Shown: piece by piece, positions 16,106-23,012 of the stretch
Numbering within the stretch: position 1 is the first letter of the stretch
Layout: every line of letters starts with the position of its first letter
Assembly (NCBI RefSeq): GCF_017833255.1
Contig: NZ_JAFIBU010000001.1
Coordinates: 930,001 to 994,000, forward strand
DNA length: 64,000 nucleotides
Origin: Paenibacillus sp. PvR098
GTDB lineage: Bacteria; Bacillota; Bacilli; Paenibacillales; NBRC-103111
Direction of reading: 5' to 3'
Program-made: the position numbers and the translations under genes
The notes under the pieces: generated by a model
Seen by the model: the letters and a program-made list of their open reading frames with translations, nothing else
Databases searched by the model: none
What the model was told of the DNA's origin: nothing

Positions 16106-16119
16106 TGTAAGCGCTTCTA
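16106..16119 (+). promoter_or_regulatory. CcpA catabolite-responsive element (cre)
   Basis: TGTAAGCGCTTCTA matches the cre consensus TGWAAGCGYTWNCA at 13 of 14 positions. It lies next to the GTATAC operator at the head of the prpF-gntR operon, so carbon catabolite repression by CcpA is likely. Confidence 0.65.
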
Positions 16120-16230
16120 AATTATTCGTCAACAACTATTTCCAATTGATTTCCGTTTGCCTTTTAGATGACACATAGGACAAAGTGACTCGAGCATATG
16201 CTCTGAAATAACCTATGATGGGGTGATCTT

Positions 16231-16380
16231 ATGAGCAAAGAATCAATGACACTGGAACAGTTCATGGATAGACCGCGAAAACAAAACCGACCTCGCCGAT
16301 CTGTATTGCTGATCAGGATTCCAGGCGGCAAAAAAACGGCTCGCATCATCCGATATATTTTCAACAACAAAAAAGCTTAG
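16231..16380 (+). CDS. Small basic protein of unknown function (49 residues)
   Basis: A 49-residue frame (MSKESMTLEQFMDRPRKQ at the start) very rich in Arg and Lys, with a short hydrophobic core VLLIRIPGG and C-terminus IFNNKKA. A GATGGGGTGATCTT ribosome site precedes the ATG, and a strong terminator begins inside its last codons, so it has the full layout of an independent small gene. Just upstream is a perfect 12-base palindrome GAGCATATGCTC (around 16193-16204) that could be an operator. I do not recognise the family; nucleic-acid binding would fit the charge but is not shown. Confidence 0.55.
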   Translation: MSKESMTLEQFMDRPRKQNRPRRSVLLIRIPGGKKTARIIRYIFNNKKA

Positions 16381-16414
16381 TCGGACCGGTTCGCGGCATC
16401 TGACTAAGCTTTTT
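16370..16414 (+). terminator. Rho-independent terminator after the 49-residue ORF
   Basis: AAAAAGCTTAGTC (16370-16382) pairs perfectly with GACTAAGCTTTTT (16402-16414), a 13-bp stem whose left arm contains the last codon and the stop codon of the small gene. Confidence 0.8.
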
Positions 16415-16476
16415 CCACAAACTTGAATCGTAATATGCTACAATAGCACATAAAACAAATTACGGATGGTGTATCT

Positions 16477-17076
16477 ATGCGCTATGTGCTATTATTCGCA
16501 GCAATCCTTCTATATGCCATTGGAAATCTGCTCTTTGCCGTTCCTAACCACATTATGAACGGTGGGATTACAGGTTTAAGCCAAATATCCTACTATATCT
16601 TTAAGACGAATATCGGATTAAGTCTCTTGCTATTCAATTTACCACTTTTCATTTTCGCCTTTTTTAAATATCGCCATTTATTTTTCAAATCGGTGGTAAG
16701 CATGATCGTATTTTCCTTAGCCGTTGGATTACTGCAGGATTATATCATCCCTTTTGGCGTCCAGAATATCTGGATCGGCAGTATCATTGGCGGGTTTTGG
16801 ATGGGAGTTTCCTTAGGTATCCTCGCCAAATTGAACGCCAGTTTAGGCGGTGGTTCTTTGCTCGGCAAGATGATCCATTTGCGTTACGGAATCTCTCTTA
16901 GCAAATCCATATTTGTCATCGATTCCTCGGTATATCCGCTGAGTCTTTTCATCATCGGAGGAACAGAGACCTTGTTTTCATTGATTCTTACTGCATTTAG
17001 CGCTTTTGGCGTCTACGTGGTCGGCTTGTTATCTGATAAGATACCCGCTAAGGACAACAAGCCCTCTTTTCAATAA
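16477..17076 (+). CDS. YitT-family (DUF161) membrane protein, short form
   Basis: 199 residues with five to six membrane segments and the family signatures AIGNLLFAVPNHIMNGGITGLSQI at the N-terminus and LNASLGGGSLLGKMI. YitT proteins usually carry a C-terminal cytoplasmic DUF2179 domain; it is missing here, and the protein ends soon after the last membrane span. Function of the family is not established. GGATGGTG lies five bases before the ATG. The gene faces bioY and shares a terminator with it. Confidence 0.85.
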   Translation: MRYVLLFAAILLYAIGNLLFAVPNHIMNGGITGLSQISYYIFKTNIGLSLLLFNLPLFIFAFFKYRHLFFKSVVSMIVFSLAVGLLQDYIIPFGVQNIWIGSIIGGFWMGVSLGILAKLNASLGGGSLLGKMIHLRYGISLSKSIFVIDSSVYPLSLFIIGGTETLFSLILTAFSAFGVYVVGLLSDKIPAKDNKPSFQ

Positions 17077-17135
17077 GATGGTTTTATGGAGAGTGGTTTA
17101 AGGAGCTTGCATCGGTCTTATTCAAGAACATAGGA

Positions 17136-17160
17136 AAAGCTGCCCAAGTCAGGCAGCTTT
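17136..17160. terminator. Bidirectional terminator between yitT-like gene and bioY
   Basis: AAAGCTGCC (17136-17144) and GGCAGCTTT (17152-17160) form a 9-bp stem with a 7-base loop between two convergent genes; U-rich on the bioY side (CTTTTCC) and TTTGTTCTT on the other. Confidence 0.65.
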
Positions 17161-17164
17161 GTTC

Positions 17165-17764
17165 TTATTTCCATGTGGTCTGGCGAACGGCGTAATGTCC
17201 ATGTCCGGTCAACCGGGCTTGAGGGAATACCTGACGCAAAGAAACGGTGATGATAGCGGCCGCTATGGCTTTGATGATGTCCCCCGGAATATACGGATAA
17301 AAACCGGCTGCCAGAGCTTTGGACATCGAGAAGCCTGCCACATGGGCAAGCCATGGAACCCCGGACACATATAAGAGCAAAGAACCGAAGCATGCCATGA
17401 TCAGAAAAATGAGCACGTAACCGACCCACCCGTTGCTGCGCACTTTGTTCACCAAGAGCCCGATGAGGAGCGCTGCAATCGGCCACATGACCACGTAGCC
17501 GCCGGTAGGGCCAAGAATTGCCGGTATGCCGCCCTTACCTTGAAGCAATGGAAAGCCGAGTGCAGTCAACACAACAATCATCATCATGCTGAAGAACCCG
17601 TAACGCGCCCCAAGCAGCCCTCCAGCCAGCATGACAGCCAGCGTTTGCAGCGTGATCGGAACCGGGGTAAAGCCGAGCGGAATGCTCACATAACCGAAAA
17701 CAACGACCAGTGCAGCGAATAAGGAGCTAAATGCAACGCCTCTTAAGGTTAACGTTTTTGCCAA
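17165..17764 (-). CDS. bioY: Biotin ECF transporter substrate-binding subunit BioY
   Basis: 199 residues, six membrane segments, with BioY hallmarks: VPITLQTLAVMLAGGLLGARYG near residue 35-57, GPTGGYVVMWP and a C-terminal FYPYIPGDIIKAIAAA. BioY binds biotin with high affinity and is energised by an ECF module of two ATPases and EcfT. Genes for such a module start 118 bases away on the other strand. TTG start with GGAAGGG upstream. A BirA-box-like inverted repeat lies in the shared intergenic region, so biotin sufficiency should repress it. Confidence 0.95.
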   Translation of the reverse strand: MAKTLTLRGVAFSSLFAALVVVFGYVSIPLGFTPVPITLQTLAVMLAGGLLGARYGFFSMMMIVVLTALGFPLLQGKGGIPAILGPTGGYVVMWPIAALLIGLLVNKVRSNGWVGYVLIFLIMACFGSLLLYVSGVPWLAHVAGFSMSKALAAGFYPYIPGDIIKAIAAAIITVSLRQVFPQARLTGHGHYAVRQTTWK

Positions 17765-17809
17765 TTGTATTACTTCCCTTCCTTATGATACAGTAATATT
17801 TAATTTGAT

Positions 17810-17841
17810 TGTCAACTAAATATTCATATGTTAGGTTAACA
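17810..17841. promoter_or_regulatory. BirA operator between bioY and the ecf genes
   Basis: TGTCAAC at 17810-17816 and GTTAACA at 17835-17841 form a long-spaced inverted repeat of the TGTTAAC-N-GTTGACA type bound by biotin-loaded BirA. On the minus strand one arm contains TTGACA, a -35 element for bioY. One dimer of BirA could control both divergent transcripts; that is an inference. Confidence 0.65.
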
Positions 17842-17881
17842 TTCCGCATTATAGCATGCCAAAAAAGGAAATGATAGAGCA

Positions 17882-18715
17882 ATGATATATATTACTCCAT
17901 CTGTTCTCAAGCTTGAGCAAGTAACCGTCCATTATATGGGAGACCTATCTAGACTGCCAGCCCTGCAGCAGGTCTCCTTGGAGCTGCCTAAAGGCTCGTG
18001 GACTGCCGTGGTCGGTGATAACGGGAGCGGTAAAAGCACACTTTCCAAAGTTCTTGCGGGGCTTAGTCCGGTGTCAGAAGGCCAACGGATCGTCACCGAG
18101 GGTCATACGGTGCATATGGTGCTGCAAAATCCGGAAACACAAATCCTTGGTGAAACCATATATGAGGAAATCGATTTAAGCATGCCGGAATCCTATGATC
18201 GATCTCAAGAGGATAAGGAAGCCCACATGCTGGACCTACTGAACGAGGTCCGTTTATCAGCACCGCTTGATGCTCCGGTCCAACCACTCTCTGGCGGACA
18301 AAAGCAGCTTTTGAACATGGCGTGCTGCTTGGCCGCTGGGGCTGACTCCATCCTTTTCGACGAAGCCACCTCAATGCTCGATCCAAGCTCCCGCAAGGCC
18401 GTACTGGAGACAACCGCCAAGCTCCATAGATCGGGTCATACGATCGTCTGGGTAACTCACCGGATGGAGGAGCTGTGCTATGCCGAGAGGGTTTTACTGC
18501 TTGATCAAGGACGTGTCGCTTTCGACGGAACGAGCGAGCTGTTTTTTTACGGCGAGGGCCATCCCGACCTACCGAGCCCTTGCGAGCAATTTGGGTTCGA
18601 CCCGCCGGATGTCGTTCGAGTCGTCCGCGCCCTGCTTAAACTCGGGCATGAGCTGCCTATCCGGCCCTTATTCCCCCAACAATTAAGTCAGGCCGTGAGG
18701 TCATTATGCCAATAA
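17882..18715 (+). CDS. ecfA1: ECF-transporter ATPase EcfA1-like
   Basis: 277 residues with a complete ABC ATPase: Walker A GDNGSGKST (45-53), Q-loop in MVLQNPETQ, signature LSGGQ (136-140), Walker B ILFDEATSMLD and H-loop VTHRME. QNPETQILGETIYEEI is the usual ECF-type Q-loop region. The C-terminal 60 residues are the short extra domain found in EcfA proteins. It pairs with the ATPase half of the next gene, overlapping it by ten bases, to power uptake by BioY encoded divergently. Confidence 0.9.
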   Translation: MIYITPSVLKLEQVTVHYMGDLSRLPALQQVSLELPKGSWTAVVGDNGSGKSTLSKVLAGLSPVSEGQRIVTEGHTVHMVLQNPETQILGETIYEEIDLSMPESYDRSQEDKEAHMLDLLNEVRLSAPLDAPVQPLSGGQKQLLNMACCLAAGADSILFDEATSMLDPSSRKAVLETTAKLHRSGHTIVWVTHRMEELCYAERVLLLDQGRVAFDGTSELFFYGEGHPDLPSPCEQFGFDPPDVVRVVRALLKLGHELPIRPLFPQQLSQAVRSLCQ

Positions 18716-20400
18716 ACGTAAGCGGGCTGACGGTATATGCGGACCACCGACGCTCCCGCACGATTTTGAACAACATCCATTGCTCGATACAAGACAGGAC
18801 GCTTACGCTAGTGATAGGCAAGGCCGGCTCAGGTAAAACAACTCTTCTCCGCACGCTGGCCGGCTTGTCGGAGATTGGCGAAGGCAATGTATATTACGAT
18901 GACCTCCCTTTATGGAAGAAGGGAAAGGTTGACCCATCGCTTTTGCTTCGTAATGCCCTCGCTTTCCAGTTCCCCGAGCATCAGTTGTTTGCTCGTACGG
19001 TCCAGGGAGAGTTTGACTACTCGCTCAGAGCGTACCGCCTACCCAAACCGGAAAAGCTTCGACGCATCGCCGCCGCAATGGATGGTCAACGTCTCCCGAC
19101 ATCCTATCTTGCCCTCTCCCCTTTTACACTTAGCGGAGGACAAAAGCGGCGGGTTGCTCTGGCTTCGATTATGGCGGCAGAGGCACCCTGGCTGCTGCTC
19201 GACGAGCCTTCAGCCGGCTTAGACAGCAAATCGGTGGCCCGGCTGAAGGAAGAGCTTGCCGAGTGGAAGCAGCAACGCGGTGTCGTACTCGTGACTCACG
19301 ATTTGGACACGTTTCTACCGATCGCGGATAAGGTGCTCATCATGGAGCATGGGCAAGTAGTAGCCGGTCTGACTCCCGAGGAACTCGCCATGAACCCGCA
19401 TTTGTTGGTACAAGCCGGGATTGGCCTCACCGGAGTCATGGAGCTCTCGGAATCGCTACGCGAAGCAGGTCTTCTCGTTCCGGCAGGCGCATTCACACCC
19501 GAGCAAATAGCGGGAATACTGGCGAGCCACATGAGTACGTCACAGCAGCTTGGAGAAACTCAACGGCAAAACACCCAGCCAATAAGGTATGAACCGCCTG
19601 CTCAGCCGCAGCGCCAAGCTTCCGACTCACTGAGGAGAAGCTTTGTGTACGGTATGGATGCCAAGCTCAAATGGCTCATTTATATGCTGATTTCCGTAGG
19701 GATCGTTATTCAGACACGGTGGGAAGGCTTATGGGTTGCCCTGCTGTTTGCAGCGGGATGCACAGCCTTCTTGCTTCCAGAGGATCGGCGGAAGCTGAAG
19801 CGTTTAGCCTATCCACTTCTATTTTTCATGGCGGTTGCAGCCTTCATATCTGGCGTTCAAATCAGCTTCGCGCAAGGTATCGAATGGACTAATCGATTTG
19901 ATTTTTCCTACACGTTCGCCTTGGAGACATTGCGGAGATTAACAACATTCTTTGAAATTACTTTAATTGGCCTTGTGTTCACCCTGTCTACCAGCACTTC
20001 CAGCATGAAGCAAGGGCTTGAGATCGCACTCCGTCCGCTGAAGCGCTTGAAGGTCCCGACTGAGATGTTGGCATTAGCCGCTTCTCTGATGCTGCGCTTC
20101 ATCCCTCTAATTCTTGAAGAAACAGAGCGTTTTGCCATGATCGCAAAAGCGCGGGGCAAGCGGATGGCCAGACGTGGACAAATCTCTATGGCAGATATCC
20201 CCGTTTTTGTCATTCCGCTGCTTATCGCGTTATTTCAAGCGGTAGAGGAACTTATTTTGGCAATGGAGCTGAAGGGATACATGACCAAATCTCCGCAACC
20301 GCTGCCCAGACTTAATTCCGAAGAACGGACCAGTAAGCTGGCTCTGCTCATTTGCATCATCTTTGTCATCATACTTATAGGTATTCGCGTATACGTCTGA
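18706..20400 (+). CDS. Fused ECF ATPase and transmembrane subunit (EcfA2-EcfT)
   Basis: 564 residues in two parts. Residues 1-260 are an ABC ATPase: GKAGSGKTT, FQFPEHQLF, LSGGQKRR, LLLDEPSAGLD and VTHDLD. After a polar linker (about 265-310) a membrane domain with about five segments follows, an EcfT/CbiQ-type coupling subunit. Its first coupling helix has KARGKR; the second reads AMELKGY where AMEARGY is usual, so one signature Ala-Arg-Gly is altered. Separate ecfA2 and ecfT genes are the norm, so this is a natural fusion. It completes a four-domain module with EcfA1 and BioY. Start ATG overlaps the upstream gene end. Confidence 0.88.
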   Translation: MPINVSGLTVYADHRRSRTILNNIHCSIQDRTLTLVIGKAGSGKTTLLRTLAGLSEIGEGNVYYDDLPLWKKGKVDPSLLLRNALAFQFPEHQLFARTVQGEFDYSLRAYRLPKPEKLRRIAAAMDGQRLPTSYLALSPFTLSGGQKRRVALASIMAAEAPWLLLDEPSAGLDSKSVARLKEELAEWKQQRGVVLVTHDLDTFLPIADKVLIMEHGQVVAGLTPEELAMNPHLLVQAGIGLTGVMELSESLREAGLLVPAGAFTPEQIAGILASHMSTSQQLGETQRQNTQPIRYEPPAQPQRQASDSLRRSFVYGMDAKLKWLIYMLISVGIVIQTRWEGLWVALLFAAGCTAFLLPEDRRKLKRLAYPLLFFMAVAAFISGVQISFAQGIEWTNRFDFSYTFALETLRRLTTFFEITLIGLVFTLSTSTSSMKQGLEIALRPLKRLKVPTEMLALAASLMLRFIPLILEETERFAMIAKARGKRMARRGQISMADIPVFVIPLLIALFQAVEELILAMELKGYMTKSPQPLPRLNSEERTSKLALLICIIFVIILIGIRVYV

Positions 20401-20412
20401 AAAGGAGGGCCC

Positions 20413-20850
20413 ATGAGCATTCAACTGCGTGGACATCATTTACTTTGCTTATTAGGATTTCGGGGAATGGGCTATTCTCCTGAATTCGCCATCAATATGA
20501 CGGCCGTATACGAGCAGCTTCGAAATAACCCGGCAACCATGGTGACGCTCGTTCGCGGAGCCGATGATCTTTGCAGCTGTTATCCGCTGGACAAGCCCAA
20601 TCACTGTGATACGAAAAGTGTGCACGATCGGGATGACACGGTGTTGGCGCGGCTCGGATTAATGTCAGGTACCTCCATCTCGTGGCAGGAAATACTGCAG
20701 CTTCTGGAAAAGCATATGGTGCCTGGAGATATTCCACTAATATGCGGTTCCTGCCCGTGGCAGCCGTACGGGGTTTGTGAGGAAGGCGTCGCACGTGTAT
20801 CTGCGGGCAAAGGGTTGTCGCCACTCCCCATCGGCCACAACAATCCATAA
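20413..20850 (+). CDS. DUF1284 cysteine-rich protein
   Basis: 145 residues beginning SIQLRGHHLLCLLGFRGMGYS, the DUF1284 signature. Cysteines occur in CSC, further C residues at NHC, and CGSCPWQPYGVC near the C-terminus, suggesting an iron-sulphur or zinc site. It starts 12 bases after the ECF fusion gene behind AAAAGGAGGG and is probably co-transcribed with the biotin transporter. The role of DUF1284 is not established; the link to biotin or iron-sulphur chemistry is only suggested by position. Confidence 0.85.
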   Translation: MSIQLRGHHLLCLLGFRGMGYSPEFAINMTAVYEQLRNNPATMVTLVRGADDLCSCYPLDKPNHCDTKSVHDRDDTVLARLGLMSGTSISWQEILQLLEKHMVPGDIPLICGSCPWQPYGVCEEGVARVSAGKGLSPLPIGHNNP

Positions 20851-20869
20851 AACTCAAATATCAATAAAT

Positions 20870-20905
20870 AAAGGGAGGGATCACATTGAAGTGACCTCTC
20901 CCTTT
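20870..20905. terminator. Bidirectional terminator
   Basis: AAAGGGAG (20870-20877) pairs with CTCCCTTT (20898-20905), extended inside by TCAC/GTGA, between the convergent DUF1284 and monooxygenase genes. Confidence 0.65.
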
Positions 20906-20911
20906 GTTCAC

Positions 20912-22012
20912 CTAGCTATCTTTGCGAGCTCCTGCTGTCCGACGGCTAATCTCACGCCGAACCGCCGGAGCGACTTCCGTGGCCAAAAGCTCGATTGCTG
21001 TAGCGACTCTGGAGAAGGGCTGCCCGCCGATATCCATCTGGGCAACGAAACGGTGGTGTCCGAACATCTCATACTGATATAGGATCTTCTCAACGATTTG
21101 CTCTGGACTGCCGACGGCCAGACCTTCTTCAGGACGAACGAATGGCTCGAATTCGGTTCGGGATAATCTAAAATTACGTCCTCTCTCGCGCATGAGGGGT
21201 CCCCAATAATTTAGATAGTAGGGGTAAAACTCATCCAATGCCTGCCGGGATGTCTTCGCTATATATCCGTGACTGTTGACGGACACCTTGAGGCCAGCTG
21301 GGTGATGTCCTGCTTCCATGTATGCTTGCTTATAAATCTCGACCCGTGGTTTGTAAAAGGACGGATCTCCGCTGAGCAGCGCCATCGCCATACCTTTCCC
21401 CAGCCTGCCGGCCCGTACCGCACTCTCCATGGTGCCCCCTACCCCGATCCAGATCGGCAACGGATCCTGGATGGGGCGCGGTGCAATTTCCGCATCATGT
21501 AAGGCCGGACGGAATCGGCCATTCCAAGTTATACGTTCCTTCTCACTCAGTTCAAGCAAGAGCCCAATTTTCTCCTTGAACAGCTCTTCATAATCGTCCA
21601 GTTTGTATCCAAATAGCGGGAAAGACTCAACGAATGCACCGCGTCCGGCGATGATTTCGGACCGGCCGTTGGAGATCAAATCCAAGGTCGCGAAATCTTC
21701 GAACACCTGCACGGGATCAGAGGTGCTAAGTACCGTCGTAGCGCTTGTCAACCGAATGCGCTTAGTAACCTGGGCGATGGCCGCTAAAACAACCGGTGTG
21801 GAAGAGGCCGCAAAATCCAACCGGTGATGCTCACCGAAGCCGAAGACATCCAAACCCGCCTCATCGGCAAGCTTAGCCGCCGCCACGATTTCTTCCAGAC
21901 GCTGCCGGGCGCTGATGGTCTGACCTGTTTGAGGATCAGCAAACAAATCCCCGAAAGTGTAAATGCCGAACTCAAAGTCCGGCCCATGCTCTTTTTTTAT
22001 TTCCTCACTCAT
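20912..22012 (-). CDS. Luciferase-like flavin-dependent monooxygenase (LLM class)
   Basis: 366 residues of the bacterial luciferase-like family: FGIYTFGDLFADP at the start, LADEAGLDVFGFGEHHRLDF (residues about 47-67), RIRLTSATTVLSTSDPVQVFEDFATLDL, GRSEIIAGRGAF and PIWIGVGGT. These enzymes use reduced FMN from a separate reductase to oxygenate small organic substrates; none can be named here. It appears monocistronic, with GAGAGGTGG before the ATG and a shared terminator with the DUF1284 gene. Confidence 0.9.
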   Translation of the reverse strand: MSEEIKKEHGPDFEFGIYTFGDLFADPQTGQTISARQRLEEIVAAAKLADEAGLDVFGFGEHHRLDFAASSTPVVLAAIAQVTKRIRLTSATTVLSTSDPVQVFEDFATLDLISNGRSEIIAGRGAFVESFPLFGYKLDDYEELFKEKIGLLLELSEKERITWNGRFRPALHDAEIAPRPIQDPLPIWIGVGGTMESAVRAGRLGKGMAMALLSGDPSFYKPRVEIYKQAYMEAGHHPAGLKVSVNSHGYIAKTSRQALDEFYPYYLNYWGPLMRERGRNFRLSRTEFEPFVRPEEGLAVGSPEQIVEKILYQYEMFGHHRFVAQMDIGGQPFSRVATAIELLATEVAPAVRREISRRTAGARKDS

Positions 22013-22159
22013 ATGGACCCACCTCTCGTATGAATCAAACTCGTATCCAATGCTATTTGTCTATTATGACTCTTTTCGGTAAATTTAGGAAGTATGTATT
22101 AAAAAGTAAGTAATATATTCTATGTTTTTATTGTGTCGTTATATGTGTAAGTGGTCATG

Positions 22160-22193
22160 AAAAAGACGAGGGCCAATGATCCACCCTCATCCT
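22160..22193 (-). terminator. Terminator after the 75-residue gene
   Basis: On the minus strand GATGAGGG pairs with CCCTCGTC (one G-U) and is followed by TTTTT, just past the stop of the small gene ending at 22199. Confidence 0.65.
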
Positions 22194-22198
22194 TTCAG

Positions 22199-22426
22199 TT
22201 AGCCTATAAGCTGCAGCAATTTTTTATTTCTCTCTTCTCGCTCTTCATAAGACGCTAGATCATATTTTTTCAGAAGGTGAAACAGCTCGTTTAATGTTTG
22301 TTGTGAGTGCTGGCTTTCTAGAAAACGATGCAGCTCTTTACCCATCGGCTCCGGCAAAAAATCTTGTTGACTATCCAGTTTTTGAATCACATCTTCTTGA
22401 GAATGATCGATATTGCAGTTCCCCAT
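22199..22426 (-). CDS. Small hypothetical protein (75 residues)
   Basis: Starts MGNCNIDHSQEDVIQKL; acidic and Gln/Glu/Leu-rich, predicted largely helical (LHRFLESQHSQQTLNELFHLLKKY), with one cysteine near the start. The ATG at 22426 is preferred because AGAGGTG is six bases upstream; a longer frame would begin at 22435 inside that ribosome site. A terminator follows the stop. I do not recognise the family. Confidence 0.65.
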   Translation of the reverse strand: MGNCNIDHSQEDVIQKLDSQQDFLPEPMGKELHRFLESQHSQQTLNELFHLLKKYDLASYEEREERNKKLLQLIG

Positions 22427-22628
22427 TAAAATCACCTCTTGTAATGTAAATTATCAAGCGAAGTTTAAGTACATCCTGATCTCTTAACAACCAGACTGTT
22501 ATGGTTATCCCATTCTATTTTACTGTGAAAGCTTCGGCTTGAACATAAAAATTATTGTTAAACAAGTCTGGTATACTATATCATGGTGAAAATAAGGATG
22601 ACACATACCCATTATAGGAGGTTACCAG

Positions 22629-22940
22629 ATGAATGCGAAGGTTGAACAGGCACTAAACATAACAATAAGAAACTGGAACTCCATGTCGGGCTCCAATAAC
22701 GATGAAGCAGAATCGACTGCGAATGAATTTGAATCTTCTTTTTATTTGTTTATTGATACGGTACGTGAGTGGGCCGATGGGTTAAATCCACGACCGCAAA
22801 CCCTCGAGGAATTCTTAGAGCAGCCTATGATTCAGGATATTCTCGATTTGCTACCAACGCCGCTTCATTTGAATTTTGAAACCGAAGCGGAACTCATTGT
22901 TGATAATAAAAGCAGAATTGATGATGCCAAGTATGATTAG
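22629..22940 (+). CDS. Hypothetical acidic protein (103 residues)
   Basis: Starts MNAKVEQALNITIRNWN; acidic, soluble, no cysteine, with WADGLNPRPQTLEEFLEQP in the centre and DLLPTPLHLNFETEAEL near the end. TAGGAGG lies seven bases before the ATG. It stands alone between opposed genes, with a GU-containing hairpin (about 22952-22983) after it. The family is not recognised. Confidence 0.65.
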   Translation: MNAKVEQALNITIRNWNSMSGSNNDEAESTANEFESSFYLFIDTVREWADGLNPRPQTLEEFLEQPMIQDILDLLPTPLHLNFETEAELIVDNKSRIDDAKYD

Positions 22941-23012
22941 AAGAGCAGGCTAAGGGCGGCCGGACAACAGTATCCGACCACCCTATTCACTTGATGCGAT
23001 TCTTGTCCCCTG

